Source: Chloroflexota bacterium
GTDB taxonomy: Bacteria; Chloroflexota; Limnocylindria; P2-11E
Length of the DNA: 10,119 bases
Direction of reading: 5' to 3'
Assembly (NCBI GenBank): GCA_013695575.1
Contig: JACDAF010000273.1
Span: 1-10,119, forward strand
Of this stretch, positions 1 through 6,681 are shown piece after piece. Position 1 is the stretch's first letter. The number at the start of each line of letters is the position of its first letter. The notes beneath the pieces are model-generated. The model was not told where the DNA came from and searched no databases. It was given only the letters and a program-made list of their open reading frames with translations. The translations under genes and the position numbers were made by a program.

Positions 1-197
1 AGACCGAGCCTTGCGCGCTCGTCCTGCTCGACGAGCCGTTCGCCGAGCTCGATGATGGCGCGGCCGCCCGGCTCGGCGAGACCGTCGGGCGATGCGCCGC
101 CCGCGGGCAGGCGGTCGTGATCGCGACGCACGGACGCGCCGGCCTCGCAGCGGACCGCACCGTGCGGCTCGAAGCCGGCGCGATCGTGGGCGCGTGA
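1..197 (+). CDS. ccmA: Heme exporter ABC ATPase CcmA, C-terminal fragment
   Basis: This is the 3' end of an ABC-transporter ATPase; the gene starts before the window. The reading frame (first full codon at 3) gives 64 residues ending at TGA 195-197. It contains a Walker B strand with catalytic Glu (ALVLLDEPF), the D-loop (ELD) and the H-switch histidine (ATHGRAG), in ABC order. The Walker A, Q-loop and signature motifs lie outside. In System I cytochrome c maturation, CcmA is the cytoplasmic ATPase that works with CcmB, CcmC and CcmD to free heme-loaded CcmE. The identification as CcmA rather than another ABC ATPase rests on the GTGA overlap with ccmB and the complete ccm cluster that follows. 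Confidence 0.88.
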   Translation, partial: TEPCALVLLDEPFAELDDGAAARLGETVGRCAARGQAVVIATHGRAGLAADRTVRLEAGAIVGA

Positions 198-862
198 GGC
201 TCCGGCGCGCGTGGCTGGTCGCGGAGCGCGATCTCCGCGGGGAGCGCGCACAGCCCGACGGACTCGCGGCTGCGGTCGGCCTCACCGCGATCCTTGTCTT
301 CGTCGAAAGCCTCCTGGTTGGCCCGGCCACCGCTGCCGCGACGCCCGCGGTCGCCTGCGGGCTCCTCTGGATCGCCCTCACCCTCGGCGCCATCCTTGCG
401 ATCACCCGCTCGTTCGATCGTGAGCTCGAGGACGACGCGCTGGAAAGCGTGCTCACGCTGCCCGGCGGCGCGGACGCTCTGTATTTGGGGAAGGTGCTCG
501 CCGCCACGCTGCTCCTGACGCTCGTGTCCCTCGCCGGGACGGCGCTCACGGTGCTCCTGCTCGACCTCGAGGTCTCACTGCCCGGGCACCTCGGGCTCGT
601 GACGCTCGGCGGCGCGCTGGCGATACCGCCGACCGTCACGCTGTACGTCGCGATCTCGCTGCGGCTGCGCGCGCGCGCCCTGGTGGTCCCGCTGCTTGCT
701 GTCCCCGCGCTCGTCCCGCAGCTCATCGCAGCCAGCGCGGGGGCCGCCGCGGCGATCACGGGGGACGCCGGCGGCTCGTTCGCCTGGTGCGCGCTGCTCG
801 TCGCGACCGCGCTGGTATCCGCGATCGCGGGGCTTACCATCGGTCCTGCAGCGATCGAATGA
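194..862 (+). CDS. ccmB: Heme exporter membrane subunit CcmB
   Basis: This is the 222-residue membrane subunit of the CcmAB ABC complex, close to the roughly 220 residues usual for the family. The start is GTG 194, which overlaps the ccmA stop (GTGA); the frame is open further upstream, but that stretch is the ccmA coding region. After a short cytoplasmic N-terminus there are about six hydrophobic segments, roughly at 24-43, 50-71, 99-123, 131-156, 163-186 and 194-216. The loop around residues 73-101 carries the pattern FDRE...DDALESVLTLP...ALYLGK, typical of CcmB and probably the coupling region to CcmA. In the known pathway the CcmABCD complex uses ATP to release holo-CcmE. The stop overlaps the ccmC start (ATGA). 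Confidence 0.93.
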   Translation: MRLRRAWLVAERDLRGERAQPDGLAAAVGLTAILVFVESLLVGPATAAATPAVACGLLWIALTLGAILAITRSFDRELEDDALESVLTLPGGADALYLGKVLAATLLLTLVSLAGTALTVLLLDLEVSLPGHLGLVTLGGALAIPPTVTLYVAISLRLRARALVVPLLAVPALVPQLIAASAGAAAAITGDAGGSFAWCALLVATALVSAIAGLTIGPAAIE

Positions 863-1557
863 TCACCACCTACCCGCGCGCCATCCGGGGCACGCGGACC
901 CTTCCCTACCTCGCTGGCGCGAGCGTCCTCGTCGGCGCGATCGCGAGCTTCATGGCACTCGTCTGGGCACCGGCGGACGCGGTCCAGGGCGATGTCCAGC
1001 GGATCATGTACGTCCACGTTCCCGCCGCGTGGCTCGCGTACCTCGCGTTCGTGGTCGTGTTCCTCGCAAGCGTCGCGTGGCTGTGGGGACACTCACCGCT
1101 GGCCGACGCTGTCGCCGTCGCGTCGGCCGAGATCGGTGTCATGTTCACCGGCCTCGCGATCGTGCTGGGCTCGATCTGGGCGAAGCCGACCTGGGGCGTG
1201 TGGTGGACCTGGGAGCCACGCCTCGTCACCACCGCGGTGATGTTCTCGATGTATGCGGGCTACCTGCTCCTCCGCTCGCTCTCCAGCGACTTCGAGCGGC
1301 GCGCCACGCGAGCGGCGGTCGTCGGCGCCATCGCGGTGCTCAACGTGCCGATCGTGCATCTCTCGGTCACCTGGATGAACGCGCTGCATCAGCTGCCGTC
1401 CGTCCTGCGCCCGGGGCCACCGGCGCTCGATGGACGCATGTACGCGACGCTCCTCGTCGCCGTCGCTGCGTTCACGCTGCTCTACGCGTCCCTGCTCGTA
1501 GCGCGGGTCGGCATCGAGCGCAGGCGACGGTCGGACGCGGGGCGGTCGGAGGGGTGA
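859..1557 (+). CDS. ccmC: Heme-handling protein CcmC
   Basis: This 232-residue polytopic protein presents heme to CcmE in System I. The ATG at 859 overlaps the ccmB stop by four bases and immediately precedes a typical N-terminus. It carries the tryptophan-rich WWD heme-handling motif (TWGVWWTWEPRLVTT, residues 111-125). The two external heme-ligand histidines can be placed at His53 (MYVHVPAAW) and His177 (NALHQ), corresponding to E. coli His60 and His184. Hydrophobic segments lie around 17-36, 55-77, 90-108, 122-141, 152-172 and 193-213, which fits the six-helix fold. The C-terminus is arginine-rich and probably cytoplasmic. The presence of both histidines and the full WWD motif argues for a working protein. 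Confidence 0.96.
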   Translation: MITTYPRAIRGTRTLPYLAGASVLVGAIASFMALVWAPADAVQGDVQRIMYVHVPAAWLAYLAFVVVFLASVAWLWGHSPLADAVAVASAEIGVMFTGLAIVLGSIWAKPTWGVWWTWEPRLVTTAVMFSMYAGYLLLRSLSSDFERRATRAAVVGAIAVLNVPIVHLSVTWMNALHQLPSVLRPGPPALDGRMYATLLVAVAAFTLLYASLLVARVGIERRRRSDAGRSEG

Positions 1558-1649
1558 GCGGCGACGCCGGGTTCATCGTCGCGGCCTATCTGCTCACGGC
1601 CATCGTCATCGCGGGCTACCTCGTCTCGCTCCGTGTCCGCTCCCGCTAG
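1554..1649 (+). CDS. ccmD: Small membrane protein CcmD
   Basis: This frame of 31 residues starts at GTG 1554, overlapping the ccmC stop (GTGA), and ends at TAG 1647-1649. A short polar N-terminus (about seven residues) leads into one transmembrane helix containing the run AAYLLTAIVIAGYLVSL, then an Arg-rich tail (RVRSR). That matches CcmD: tiny, one helix, positive C-terminus, with aromatic Tyr residues on either side of the helix. CcmD helps the CcmABC complex release heme-bound CcmE. It is shorter than the roughly 40-70 residues common elsewhere, and sequence identity alone would be too weak; position between ccmC and ccmE, topology and translational coupling make the case. Confidence 0.8.
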   Translation: MSGDAGFIVAAYLLTAIVIAGYLVSLRVRSR

Positions 1650-2190
1650 CAGCGACCCACGATCTAGGCGAGGGCGGGCTTTGCCCGACCGAGCCGCAGG
1701 GTCCCCGCAATCCGCAGGGGCAGGGGCCCCTGTGCGGCGAAGCCGCGCCACAGGCAGCGACGGGCGCGGGGCTCAGGGGATCGGGGAGAGAAGGCTCGTC
1801 GCGCTCGCCGCACTGGCGCTCGCGATCGCGATCGGCTTCCTCGCGGTGCAGAGCCTCGCCGGCTCGGCGGTGTACTACCTCACACCGACCGAGGCGAAGG
1901 AGCGCGGGCTCGCCGCGGGGCAGACCGCGCGTCTCGGCGGCCAGGTCGAAGCGGGCACGCTCCGCTACGAGCCGACCACCCGGGACCTGCGGTTCGTGAT
2001 CGGCGACGGCGTCTCGCGTGTGCTGGTGATCGGGACTGGCGCACCCCCCGGCCTCCTGCGAGAGGGAGCGGGCGCGGTGGTCGAGGGCGCGTTCGCCGCG
2101 GACGGCGTCTTTCGCGCAACGCAGGTGATCGCGAAGCACGACGAGGTCTACGAAGCGCCACCGCCGGGCGCGACGCCGTCGCGACGTTGA
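1633..2190 (+). CDS. ccmE: Heme chaperone CcmE
   Basis: CcmE is the membrane-anchored carrier that binds heme covalently outside the membrane and passes it to CcmF. From GTG 1633 it would be 185 residues: an unusual 53-residue Arg/Gly/Ser-rich head, a transmembrane anchor at about 55-75, then the OB-fold beta-barrel domain. The heme-binding signature AKHDEVY sits at 167-173, with His169 the covalent ligand and Tyr173 the axial ligand (E. coli His130/Tyr134). The start is uncertain. GTG 1633 overlaps ccmD by 17 bases and has no clear ribosome site. TTG 1681 and GTG 1732 are in frame; the latter gives 152 residues, nearer the usual 150-160, and has a G-rich run upstream. The head is encoded by a hairpin-rich stretch that looks inserted. 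Confidence 0.94.
   Translation: MSAPASSDPRSRRGRALPDRAAGSPQSAGAGAPVRRSRATGSDGRGAQGIGERRLVALAALALAIAIGFLAVQSLAGSAVYYLTPTEAKERGLAAGQTARLGGQVEAGTLRYEPTTRDLRFVIGDGVSRVLVIGTGAPPGLLREGAGAVVEGAFAADGVFRATQVIAKHDEVYEAPPPGATPSRR
1675..1754. repeat. Cluster of three hairpin/palindrome elements inside ccmE 5' end
   Basis: Three inverted repeats lie within 80 bases. One is CGGGC-TTT-GCCCG at 1675-1687. The second is the perfect 12-base palindrome CAGGGGCCCCTG at 1721-1732. The third is CCTGTG-CGGC-GAA-GCCG-(CGC)-CACAGG at 1729-1754, with a three-base bulge. Related pieces (GCAGGGT, GCAGGGG, CAGGGG) recur between 1695 and 1726. The stretch encodes a low-complexity head that ordinary CcmE proteins lack. This looks like a REP/MITE-like dispersed element inserted in frame, but with one copy in the window that is inference. 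Alternatively it could be an RNA structure that tunes ccmE translation relative to ccmD. Confidence 0.5.
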
Positions 2191-4196
2191 GCATCGGCTG
2201 GGCGGACATCGGCGCGGGGGCACTCCGCGCCGCGCTGCTCTTCGCGCTCGGCGGCATCGTGGCGGCGGCGTTCGCCGCGCGCTATCGCGATGTGCGCGGG
2301 CTGCGGAGCGCGCGCTGGTGCGCGCTCGTCGCCTTCGCGCTGGTGGTGCTCGCCGACGCCGCGATGATCGGCGCGCTGGTGACGCACGACTTCAGGCTCG
2401 CCTACGTCGCCGGCAACAACGCGCGCGAGACGCCGCTCTTCTACAGCGTCATCTCGCTCTGGGCGGCGCTGGAGGGCTCGATCCTGCTGTGGACGCTCGT
2501 GCTCGCGGGTGCCACCACGTTCGTGGCCTGGCGCGGGACACGCGCGCTGCCGAGGCTGGCGACGACCGCGCTCGGGATCCTCTTCGCCATGCTCGCCTTC
2601 TTCCTGCTGCTGGTGACGACCCCCGCCGCAGACCCGTTCGTCGCGAGCCCCTTCGTGCCGGAGAACGGCCGCGGACCGAACCCGCTCCTGCAGAACAACC
2701 CGCTGATGGCACTGCACCCGCCGCTCCTGTACCTCGGGTACGTGCTCTTCTCAGTGCCGTTCGCGTACGCGATCGCGTCGCTCATCCTCGGCGAAGGAGG
2801 TGATCGCTGGCTCGTCGCGACCCGGCGCTACGCGCTCGTCTCGTGGGCCCTGTTGGGCAGCGGGATCGTCGCCGGTGCGTGGTGGTCGTACGCGGTGCTC
2901 GGCTGGGGCGGCTATTGGGCCTGGGACCCGGTGGAGAACGCGGCGATCATGCCGTGGCTCACGGCGACGGCGTACCTCCATTCGGTGATGGTCGAGGAGA
3001 AGCGCCGCCTCCTGCGGACCTGGAACCTCGCGCTCGTCATCGCGACGTTCGCGTTGACGATCCTCGGAACGTTCCTCACGCGCAGCGGGATCGTGAACTC
3101 GGTCCACGCTTTCAGCCTCTCCGCCATCGGTCCGCTGCTGCTCGGCTATCTCGTCGCCATCCTCGTCGTCTCGTGCGGGCTCATGCTCTGGCGGTCGCGC
3201 GAGCTCGCCGACCACGGCTCGCTCGGCGCGCCGCTCTCCCGCGAGGCCATCTTCCTCTTCCAGAACGTCCTCTTCGTCGCGGCGACGGTGACCGTGCTGC
3301 TGGGTACGCTGTACCCGCTCATCGCGGAGGCGCTGGGCGGCGTGCAGCTCTCCATCGGCGCGCCGTACTTCGACCGGGTCCAGGTACCGATCGGGCTCGC
3401 GCTGCTCTTCCTGATGGGAGTGGGCCCGCAGCTCCCCTGGCACGGGGCGTCACGCGCGACGCTGGAGCGCCAGTTCGCAGCCCCGGCGCTCGCCGCGGCC
3501 GCCGGCGCGGCTCTCGCCCTCGGCTCCGGCATGCGTGGCGCCGCGCCCGTCCTCACGTACGCGCTCGCGGCCTTCGTCGCTGCGACCGTGGTGCAGGAGG
3601 TGGTGCGCGGCGTACGCGCCCGGCGCGTCCTGCACGGCGAGCCCGCCGCTCACGCGCTCGCGGCGCTGTTCCGCCGCAGCGGGCGCCGCTACGGCGGCTA
3701 CGTGGTCCACCTCGGGATCGCGCTCATCGCGGTCGCGATCGCGGCCAGCCAGGCAGGTGCGGTCGAGGTCGAGCGCACGCTCTCGCCGGGCGGCGCGATG
3801 CGAGTGGGACAGCACGAGATCCGCCTCGACGCCCTCAGCGAGGTCCAGGAGCCGCAGCGGCGCCGCGTCATCGCCGACCTCTGGGTGGCCGGTCCCGGCG
3901 GCGAAACACGTCTCTCGCCGTCGTTCGCGTTCTACCCGAACGCCACGCAGCCCGTGGGATCTCCCGGCATCAGCGCGGGTCCGGCGGACGACGTCTACGC
4001 GATCCTCGCGGCGTATGACGCTCGCGGAAAGGCCTGGGCGACGATCCGGGTGCGCGTGATCCCCCTGGTGTCGTGGCTCTGGGTCGGCGGCCTCGTCATC
4101 GGGGTCGGCGCGGTGATCGCGGCGCTTCCGCCGCCGCGGCGGCGCGAGGTCCACCTGCCGGCCATCGCGGCCGAGGCCGCCGCGGGGGCCGAGTGA
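2187..4196 (+). CDS. ccmF: Cytochrome c heme lyase CcmF
   Basis: CcmF is the large integral membrane protein that takes heme from holo-CcmE and ligates it to apocytochrome c, with CcmH and CcmI. Here it has 669 residues (E. coli about 647). The TTG start overlaps the ccmE stop (TTGA); the N-terminal hydrophobic helix begins soon after, so a later start is unlikely. The WWD motif is WGGYWAWDPVENAAIMPW at 240-257. All four key histidines are present: His177 (ALHPPLLYLGY), His265 (YLHSV), His307 (VHAFS) and His508 (GGYVVHLG), matching E. coli 173, 261, 303 and 491. A soluble domain spans about 525-625, followed by a final transmembrane helix around 629-648. The stop overlaps ccmG (GTGA). Confidence 0.98.
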   Translation: MSIGWADIGAGALRAALLFALGGIVAAAFAARYRDVRGLRSARWCALVAFALVVLADAAMIGALVTHDFRLAYVAGNNARETPLFYSVISLWAALEGSILLWTLVLAGATTFVAWRGTRALPRLATTALGILFAMLAFFLLLVTTPAADPFVASPFVPENGRGPNPLLQNNPLMALHPPLLYLGYVLFSVPFAYAIASLILGEGGDRWLVATRRYALVSWALLGSGIVAGAWWSYAVLGWGGYWAWDPVENAAIMPWLTATAYLHSVMVEEKRRLLRTWNLALVIATFALTILGTFLTRSGIVNSVHAFSLSAIGPLLLGYLVAILVVSCGLMLWRSRELADHGSLGAPLSREAIFLFQNVLFVAATVTVLLGTLYPLIAEALGGVQLSIGAPYFDRVQVPIGLALLFLMGVGPQLPWHGASRATLERQFAAPALAAAAGAALALGSGMRGAAPVLTYALAAFVAATVVQEVVRGVRARRVLHGEPAAHALAALFRRSGRRYGGYVVHLGIALIAVAIAASQAGAVEVERTLSPGGAMRVGQHEIRLDALSEVQEPQRRRVIADLWVAGPGGETRLSPSFAFYPNATQPVGSPGISAGPADDVYAILAAYDARGKAWATIRVRVIPLVSWLWVGGLVIGVGAVIAALPPPRRREVHLPAIAAEAAAGAE

Positions 4197-4765
4197 CGAC
4201 GCCGAACGTCGCCGCGTCGCGACGTTTCACGCTGACGGGGAGGACGGCGAACCTGTTGGTGATCGCTGTGCTCGTCGGGCTGATCGTCGTGCTGGCTCTC
4301 GGATTCCGCCGCGATCCGCGCGACATCCGCACCGCCGTCGTCGGCAAGGAGGCGCCGGCGTTCCGGCTCGAGCGCCTCGAGGGGACCGGCACCGTCGCGC
4401 TGGAGGAGCTACGCGGCAAGGTCGTGGTCGTGAACTTCTTCGCTTCGTGGTGCGTGCCGTGCCGCGAGGAGCATCCGGCGCTCGTGCGCGCGTGGGAGCG
4501 GTACCGCACGTCGGACGTCGTGCTCGTCGGGATCCTGTTCCAGGATTCGGTCGAGTCGGGGCGCGACTTCGTGCGCCGGCTGGGTGGCACCTGGCCGACG
4601 GTCGTCGACGACCGCGGGCGCACCGCCCTTGGTTTCGGGGTCTTCGGCCCGCCCGAGACATTCTTCATCGGCCGCGATGGGGTCATCGAAGGCCGGCACA
4701 TCGGCCCGATCGACGAGGACACGCTCGTCCGCGGCATCGAGACGCTCCGACGGAAGCCGTCGTGA
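4193..4765 (+). CDS. ccmG: Membrane-anchored thioredoxin-like CcmG/DsbE
   Basis: This 190-residue thiol-disulfide protein probably reduces apocytochrome or CcmH disulfides before heme attachment. The start is GTG 4193, coupled to the ccmF stop (GTGA). One anchor helix at about 19-37 precedes an extracytoplasmic thioredoxin fold. The redox site is WCVPC (Cys87, Cys90) within VVNFFASWCVPCREEHP, and the cis-proline segment FGPPETFFI (151-159) follows. The acidic/Gly-Val-Phe-Gly stretch around 147-152 is typical of the TlpA/DsbE/CcmG group. Another TlpA-like role would be possible for an isolated gene, but the position between ccmF and ccmH makes CcmG the natural reading. Confidence 0.95.
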   Translation: MTTPNVAASRRFTLTGRTANLLVIAVLVGLIVVLALGFRRDPRDIRTAVVGKEAPAFRLERLEGTGTVALEELRGKVVVVNFFASWCVPCREEHPALVRAWERYRTSDVVLVGILFQDSVESGRDFVRRLGGTWPTVVDDRGRTALGFGVFGPPETFFIGRDGVIEGRHIGPIDEDTLVRGIETLRRKPS

Positions 4766-5226
4766 CGCCGGCCCGTATCGCGATCCTCATCGCCTTCGCC
4801 GGCGTGCTCGTCGCGGTCGCGGCCGCCGCGCGGCCCGCACCCGCGGGACCCGAGGAGCGCGTCGAGCGGATCGTCGCGGAGCTGCGCTGCCCGGTCTGCC
4901 AGGGGCTATCGGTCGCGGACTCACCGTCCGTATCGGCCCGGGAGATGCGCGACCTCGTCGTCCAGCGCGTGGCCGAGGGCCGGACCGATGAGGCGATCCG
5001 CGAGGAGTTCCGCCGCTCGTACGGCGACTGGGTGTTCCTCGCGCCGCCAACGCAGGGCGCCGGCACGCTCATGTGGCTCCTGCCGATCGCGCTCGTCGCT
5101 GCCGGCGCCGGACTCGCGTGGGGTCGCGCCCGAAGCCGTGCTGAGGCTGCCGAGCACGACCCAGCGCCCGCGGATGTGCAGGCACTTCGTGCGCGGGTCG
5201 CGCGGGAGGAGGCGGCGGACCTGTGA
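4762..5226 (+). CDS. ccmH: Cytochrome c maturation thiol protein CcmH
   Basis: This 154-residue protein begins at GTG 4762 (GTGA overlap with ccmG). A hydrophobic signal/anchor at 4-22 is followed by a three-helix-type domain with the hallmark redox motif LRCPVCQGLSVADS (Cys43, Cys46). The conserved YGDWVFLAPP segment follows at about 91-100, and a C-terminal transmembrane helix lies around 104-121. CcmH exchanges disulfides with CcmG and the CXXCH cysteines of apocytochrome c, and associates with CcmF and CcmI. It corresponds only to the N-terminal half of E. coli CcmH; the TPR half is the separate next gene. The stop overlaps the ccmI start. Confidence 0.95.
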   Translation: MTPARIAILIAFAGVLVAVAAAARPAPAGPEERVERIVAELRCPVCQGLSVADSPSVSAREMRDLVVQRVAEGRTDEAIREEFRRSYGDWVFLAPPTQGAGTLMWLLPIALVAAGAGLAWGRARSRAEAAEHDPAPADVQALRARVAREEAADL

Positions 5227-6029
5227 TGACAGCGGCGGTCTTCGCGCTCGCGGTCGCGCTCGGCGGCTGGCTCGCGGTGCGCCCACTCCTCGCGGGACGC
5301 GCGGCGTGGCCGCACGATCCCCCGGACGTTCGTGATGACGTCACACGTGCGGTGTCGTCGCTTCGCGACCTCGAGTTCGCGCGCGCCGCGGGAACGATCG
5401 CGCCGGCGGATCACGCGCGGCTGCGCGCGCTGCTGGAGCGGTCGGCGTTCGCAGCCCCCCGACCCGCCCGCGCCACTGCCGCGCCGATCCGGACCATCGC
5501 CGGCGCGGCGCTGCTGGCCGCCGTCGCTGCCGCCCTCGTGGCCGTGAACCTGCCGCGTGAGGCCGGGGATCGCGCACCGGGCACGCTCATCACCGGCTCG
5601 GTCCCGCAGCTCACGCCGTCGGTCGCGGCGCTGGAGGCGGAGGCCGCCCGTTCACCGCGTGACCTCCCCACGCTGCTGGCACTCGCGGACGCGTACCGGG
5701 ATGAGGGCCGGACGTCTGATGCGGTGACCACGTACCAGCGGGTGCTCACGATCGAGCGCGACAACGTCCCGGCCCTGAACGGCCTCGCGCTGATCCTGTA
5801 CCAGGCCGGGGAGCGCGGAGGGGCGCTCATCGCGGTCGACCGCGTCCTGGCGCTCCGGCCGCGCGATCCCGACGCGCTGTTCCTGAAGGGTCTCGCGCTG
5901 TATCAGTCCGAGGATTGGCGTGGTGCGGTCGAGGTCTGGCGCGTGTATCTCGAGGCGGGTGAGTTCCATCCGGCCGCGCCGATGGTGCGGCCGCTGTATG
6001 CGGAGGCGGCGAGGAAGCTGGGACGATGA
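5223..6029 (+). CDS. ccmI: TPR apocytochrome chaperone CcmI
   Basis: This 268-residue protein has a helix at 2-24, a short loop with the CcmI-type segment AVSSLRDLEFARAAGTI (43-59), a second helix at about 89-109, and three TPR-like repeats covering roughly 147-180, 181-214 and 215-248. CcmI/NrfG-type TPR domains bind the C-terminal helix of apocytochrome c and bring it to CcmF/CcmH. GTG 5223 gives a GTGA overlap with ccmH; the next codon is ATG 5226, so the start could be either. A strong AGGAGG at 5207-5212 precedes both. This is the last gene of the cluster: ten bases after its stop the tRNA-His gene begins on the opposite strand, and I see no clear hairpin-plus-T-run terminator. Confidence 0.9.
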   Translation: MMTAAVFALAVALGGWLAVRPLLAGRAAWPHDPPDVRDDVTRAVSSLRDLEFARAAGTIAPADHARLRALLERSAFAAPRPARATAAPIRTIAGAALLAAVAAALVAVNLPREAGDRAPGTLITGSVPQLTPSVAALEAEAARSPRDLPTLLALADAYRDEGRTSDAVTTYQRVLTIERDNVPALNGLALILYQAGERGGALIAVDRVLALRPRDPDALFLKGLALYQSEDWRGAVEVWRVYLEAGEFHPAAPMVRPLYAEAARKLGR

Positions 6030-6039
6030 CCAGCGCGCT

Positions 6040-6111
6040 GGCGGCGTAGCAGAATTGAACTGCTCTAACTGGATCCACATTCCAGGGCCTTACCACTAGG
6101 CTAACGCCGCC
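6040..6111 (-). tRNA. tRNA-His (anticodon GTG)
   Basis: On the minus strand this folds as a complete cloverleaf. The acceptor GCGGCGT pairs with ACGCCGC, with an encoded G-1 (complement of 6111) facing C73 (complement of 6040), the identity element specific to histidine tRNA. The D-stem is GCCT/AGGC. The anticodon stem CTGGA/TCCAG encloses the 7-base loop ATGTGGA with anticodon GTG (6076-6078 on the plus strand). The variable loop is TTAG. The T-stem AGCAG/CTGCT holds the loop TTCAATT. The 3' CCA is not encoded, since C73 is followed by AGC. The gene lies 10 bases from the end of ccmI, facing it. Confidence 0.97.
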
Positions 6112-6142
6112 GTGGCGACGGCTGGTGGCCGCCGTGAGGGAC

Positions 6143-6148
6143 ATTGTA
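6143..6148 (-). promoter_or_regulatory. -10 box of the tRNA-His promoter
   Basis: Read on the minus strand this is TACAAT, one mismatch from consensus TATAAT, in an otherwise very GC-rich stretch. It lies 31 bases upstream of the tRNA 5' end, leaving a leader of about 25 bases for RNase P to remove. No convincing -35 hexamer is visible at 16-19 bases spacing. The stretch 6112-6219, between the tRNA and the upstream minus-strand gene, holds no other feature I can support, so this is probably a dedicated tRNA promoter. Confidence 0.55.
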
Positions 6149-6219
6149 CCGGCGTGGCGATCCGCCGAGGGAGCACGCCGAACACGCCGCGGGTGGGTTC
6201 GCGCGGACCGGCCACTGGT

Positions 6220-6681
6220 TCAGTCCCGCGGGGGCGAGTACTCCGACATCGCGACGAGGAACGGACGCCGGCGTCCGGGCTGGATGGTGAGCGGCTCGTC
6301 GAGGCCCGGCTTCACGAAGACCGGCACCCGAAAGCCGTGCAGCCGGTCGGTGCGCCGTTCCCACTGCGTGCCGCACACCGGGCACGCGAAGCGCCCGTCT
6401 GCCATCCCCGGTCCATGGCCGATCAGGATCTTCGCGCAGCAGCGCTCGACATCGGGCTCCTGGCCGTCGACGGATGCCAGGAAGGGGAAAGCTGCCTCCG
6501 GGCCGGAGCGCTCGCGACGCGCGAACTCGCGGCCGTCATCGCGCGCGAAGCGCCCTGGTCCACCTTTGGCCCATCCGGTCGCGCACTCGGGGCAGGCGAA
6601 TTCGCGGCCGGCCGCATAGAAGCCGCCCCACTCGATGATCCAGTCCTCGCAGCAGTCGGCGAGGATCACACGTTCTCTCAT
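6220..6681 (-). CDS. Unrecognised Cys-rich protein with duplicated CC/CPxC module
   Basis: I do not recognise this 153-residue protein. The ATG at 6681 overlaps the argF stop (ATGA), and a purine-rich AAGGTGA precedes it, so it looks translated with argF. It contains two similar units: CC at 10-11 then FACPECATGW at 28-37, and CC at 81-82 then FACPVCGTQW at 98-107, with 18 and 17 residues between the CC pair and the CPxC. Each unit could bind one zinc through four cysteines, as in zinc ribbons. No signal peptide or membrane helix is seen, so it is probably cytoplasmic. The middle (38-75) is charged; the C-terminus (113-153) is basic and Pro-rich. Function unknown; RNA, DNA or protein binding would fit. 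It carries no CXXCH heme motif despite the ccm neighbours. Confidence 0.82.
   Translation of the reverse strand: MRERVILADCCEDWIIEWGGFYAAGREFACPECATGWAKGGPGRFARDDGREFARRERSGPEAAFPFLASVDGQEPDVERCCAKILIGHGPGMADGRFACPVCGTQWERRTDRLHGFRVPVFVKPGLDEPLTIQPGRRRPFLVAMSEYSPPRD

Noticed and set aside
92..193. Upstream extension of the ccmB frame
   Set aside because: The extension is a meaningless Arg-rich run overlapping the real ccmA frame with its Walker B and H-switch; the GTGA overlap at 194 is the consistent start.
1606..2717. Minus-strand open frames opposite ccmE and ccmF
   Set aside because: Arg/Pro-rich shadow frames with no start context or motif, opposite well-supported genes.
2843..4018. 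Plus-strand open frame (about 390 codons) in another phase inside ccmF
   Set aside because: Low-complexity Arg/Gly/Ala-rich protein with no motif; it lies fully within ccmF, which has all its catalytic residues.
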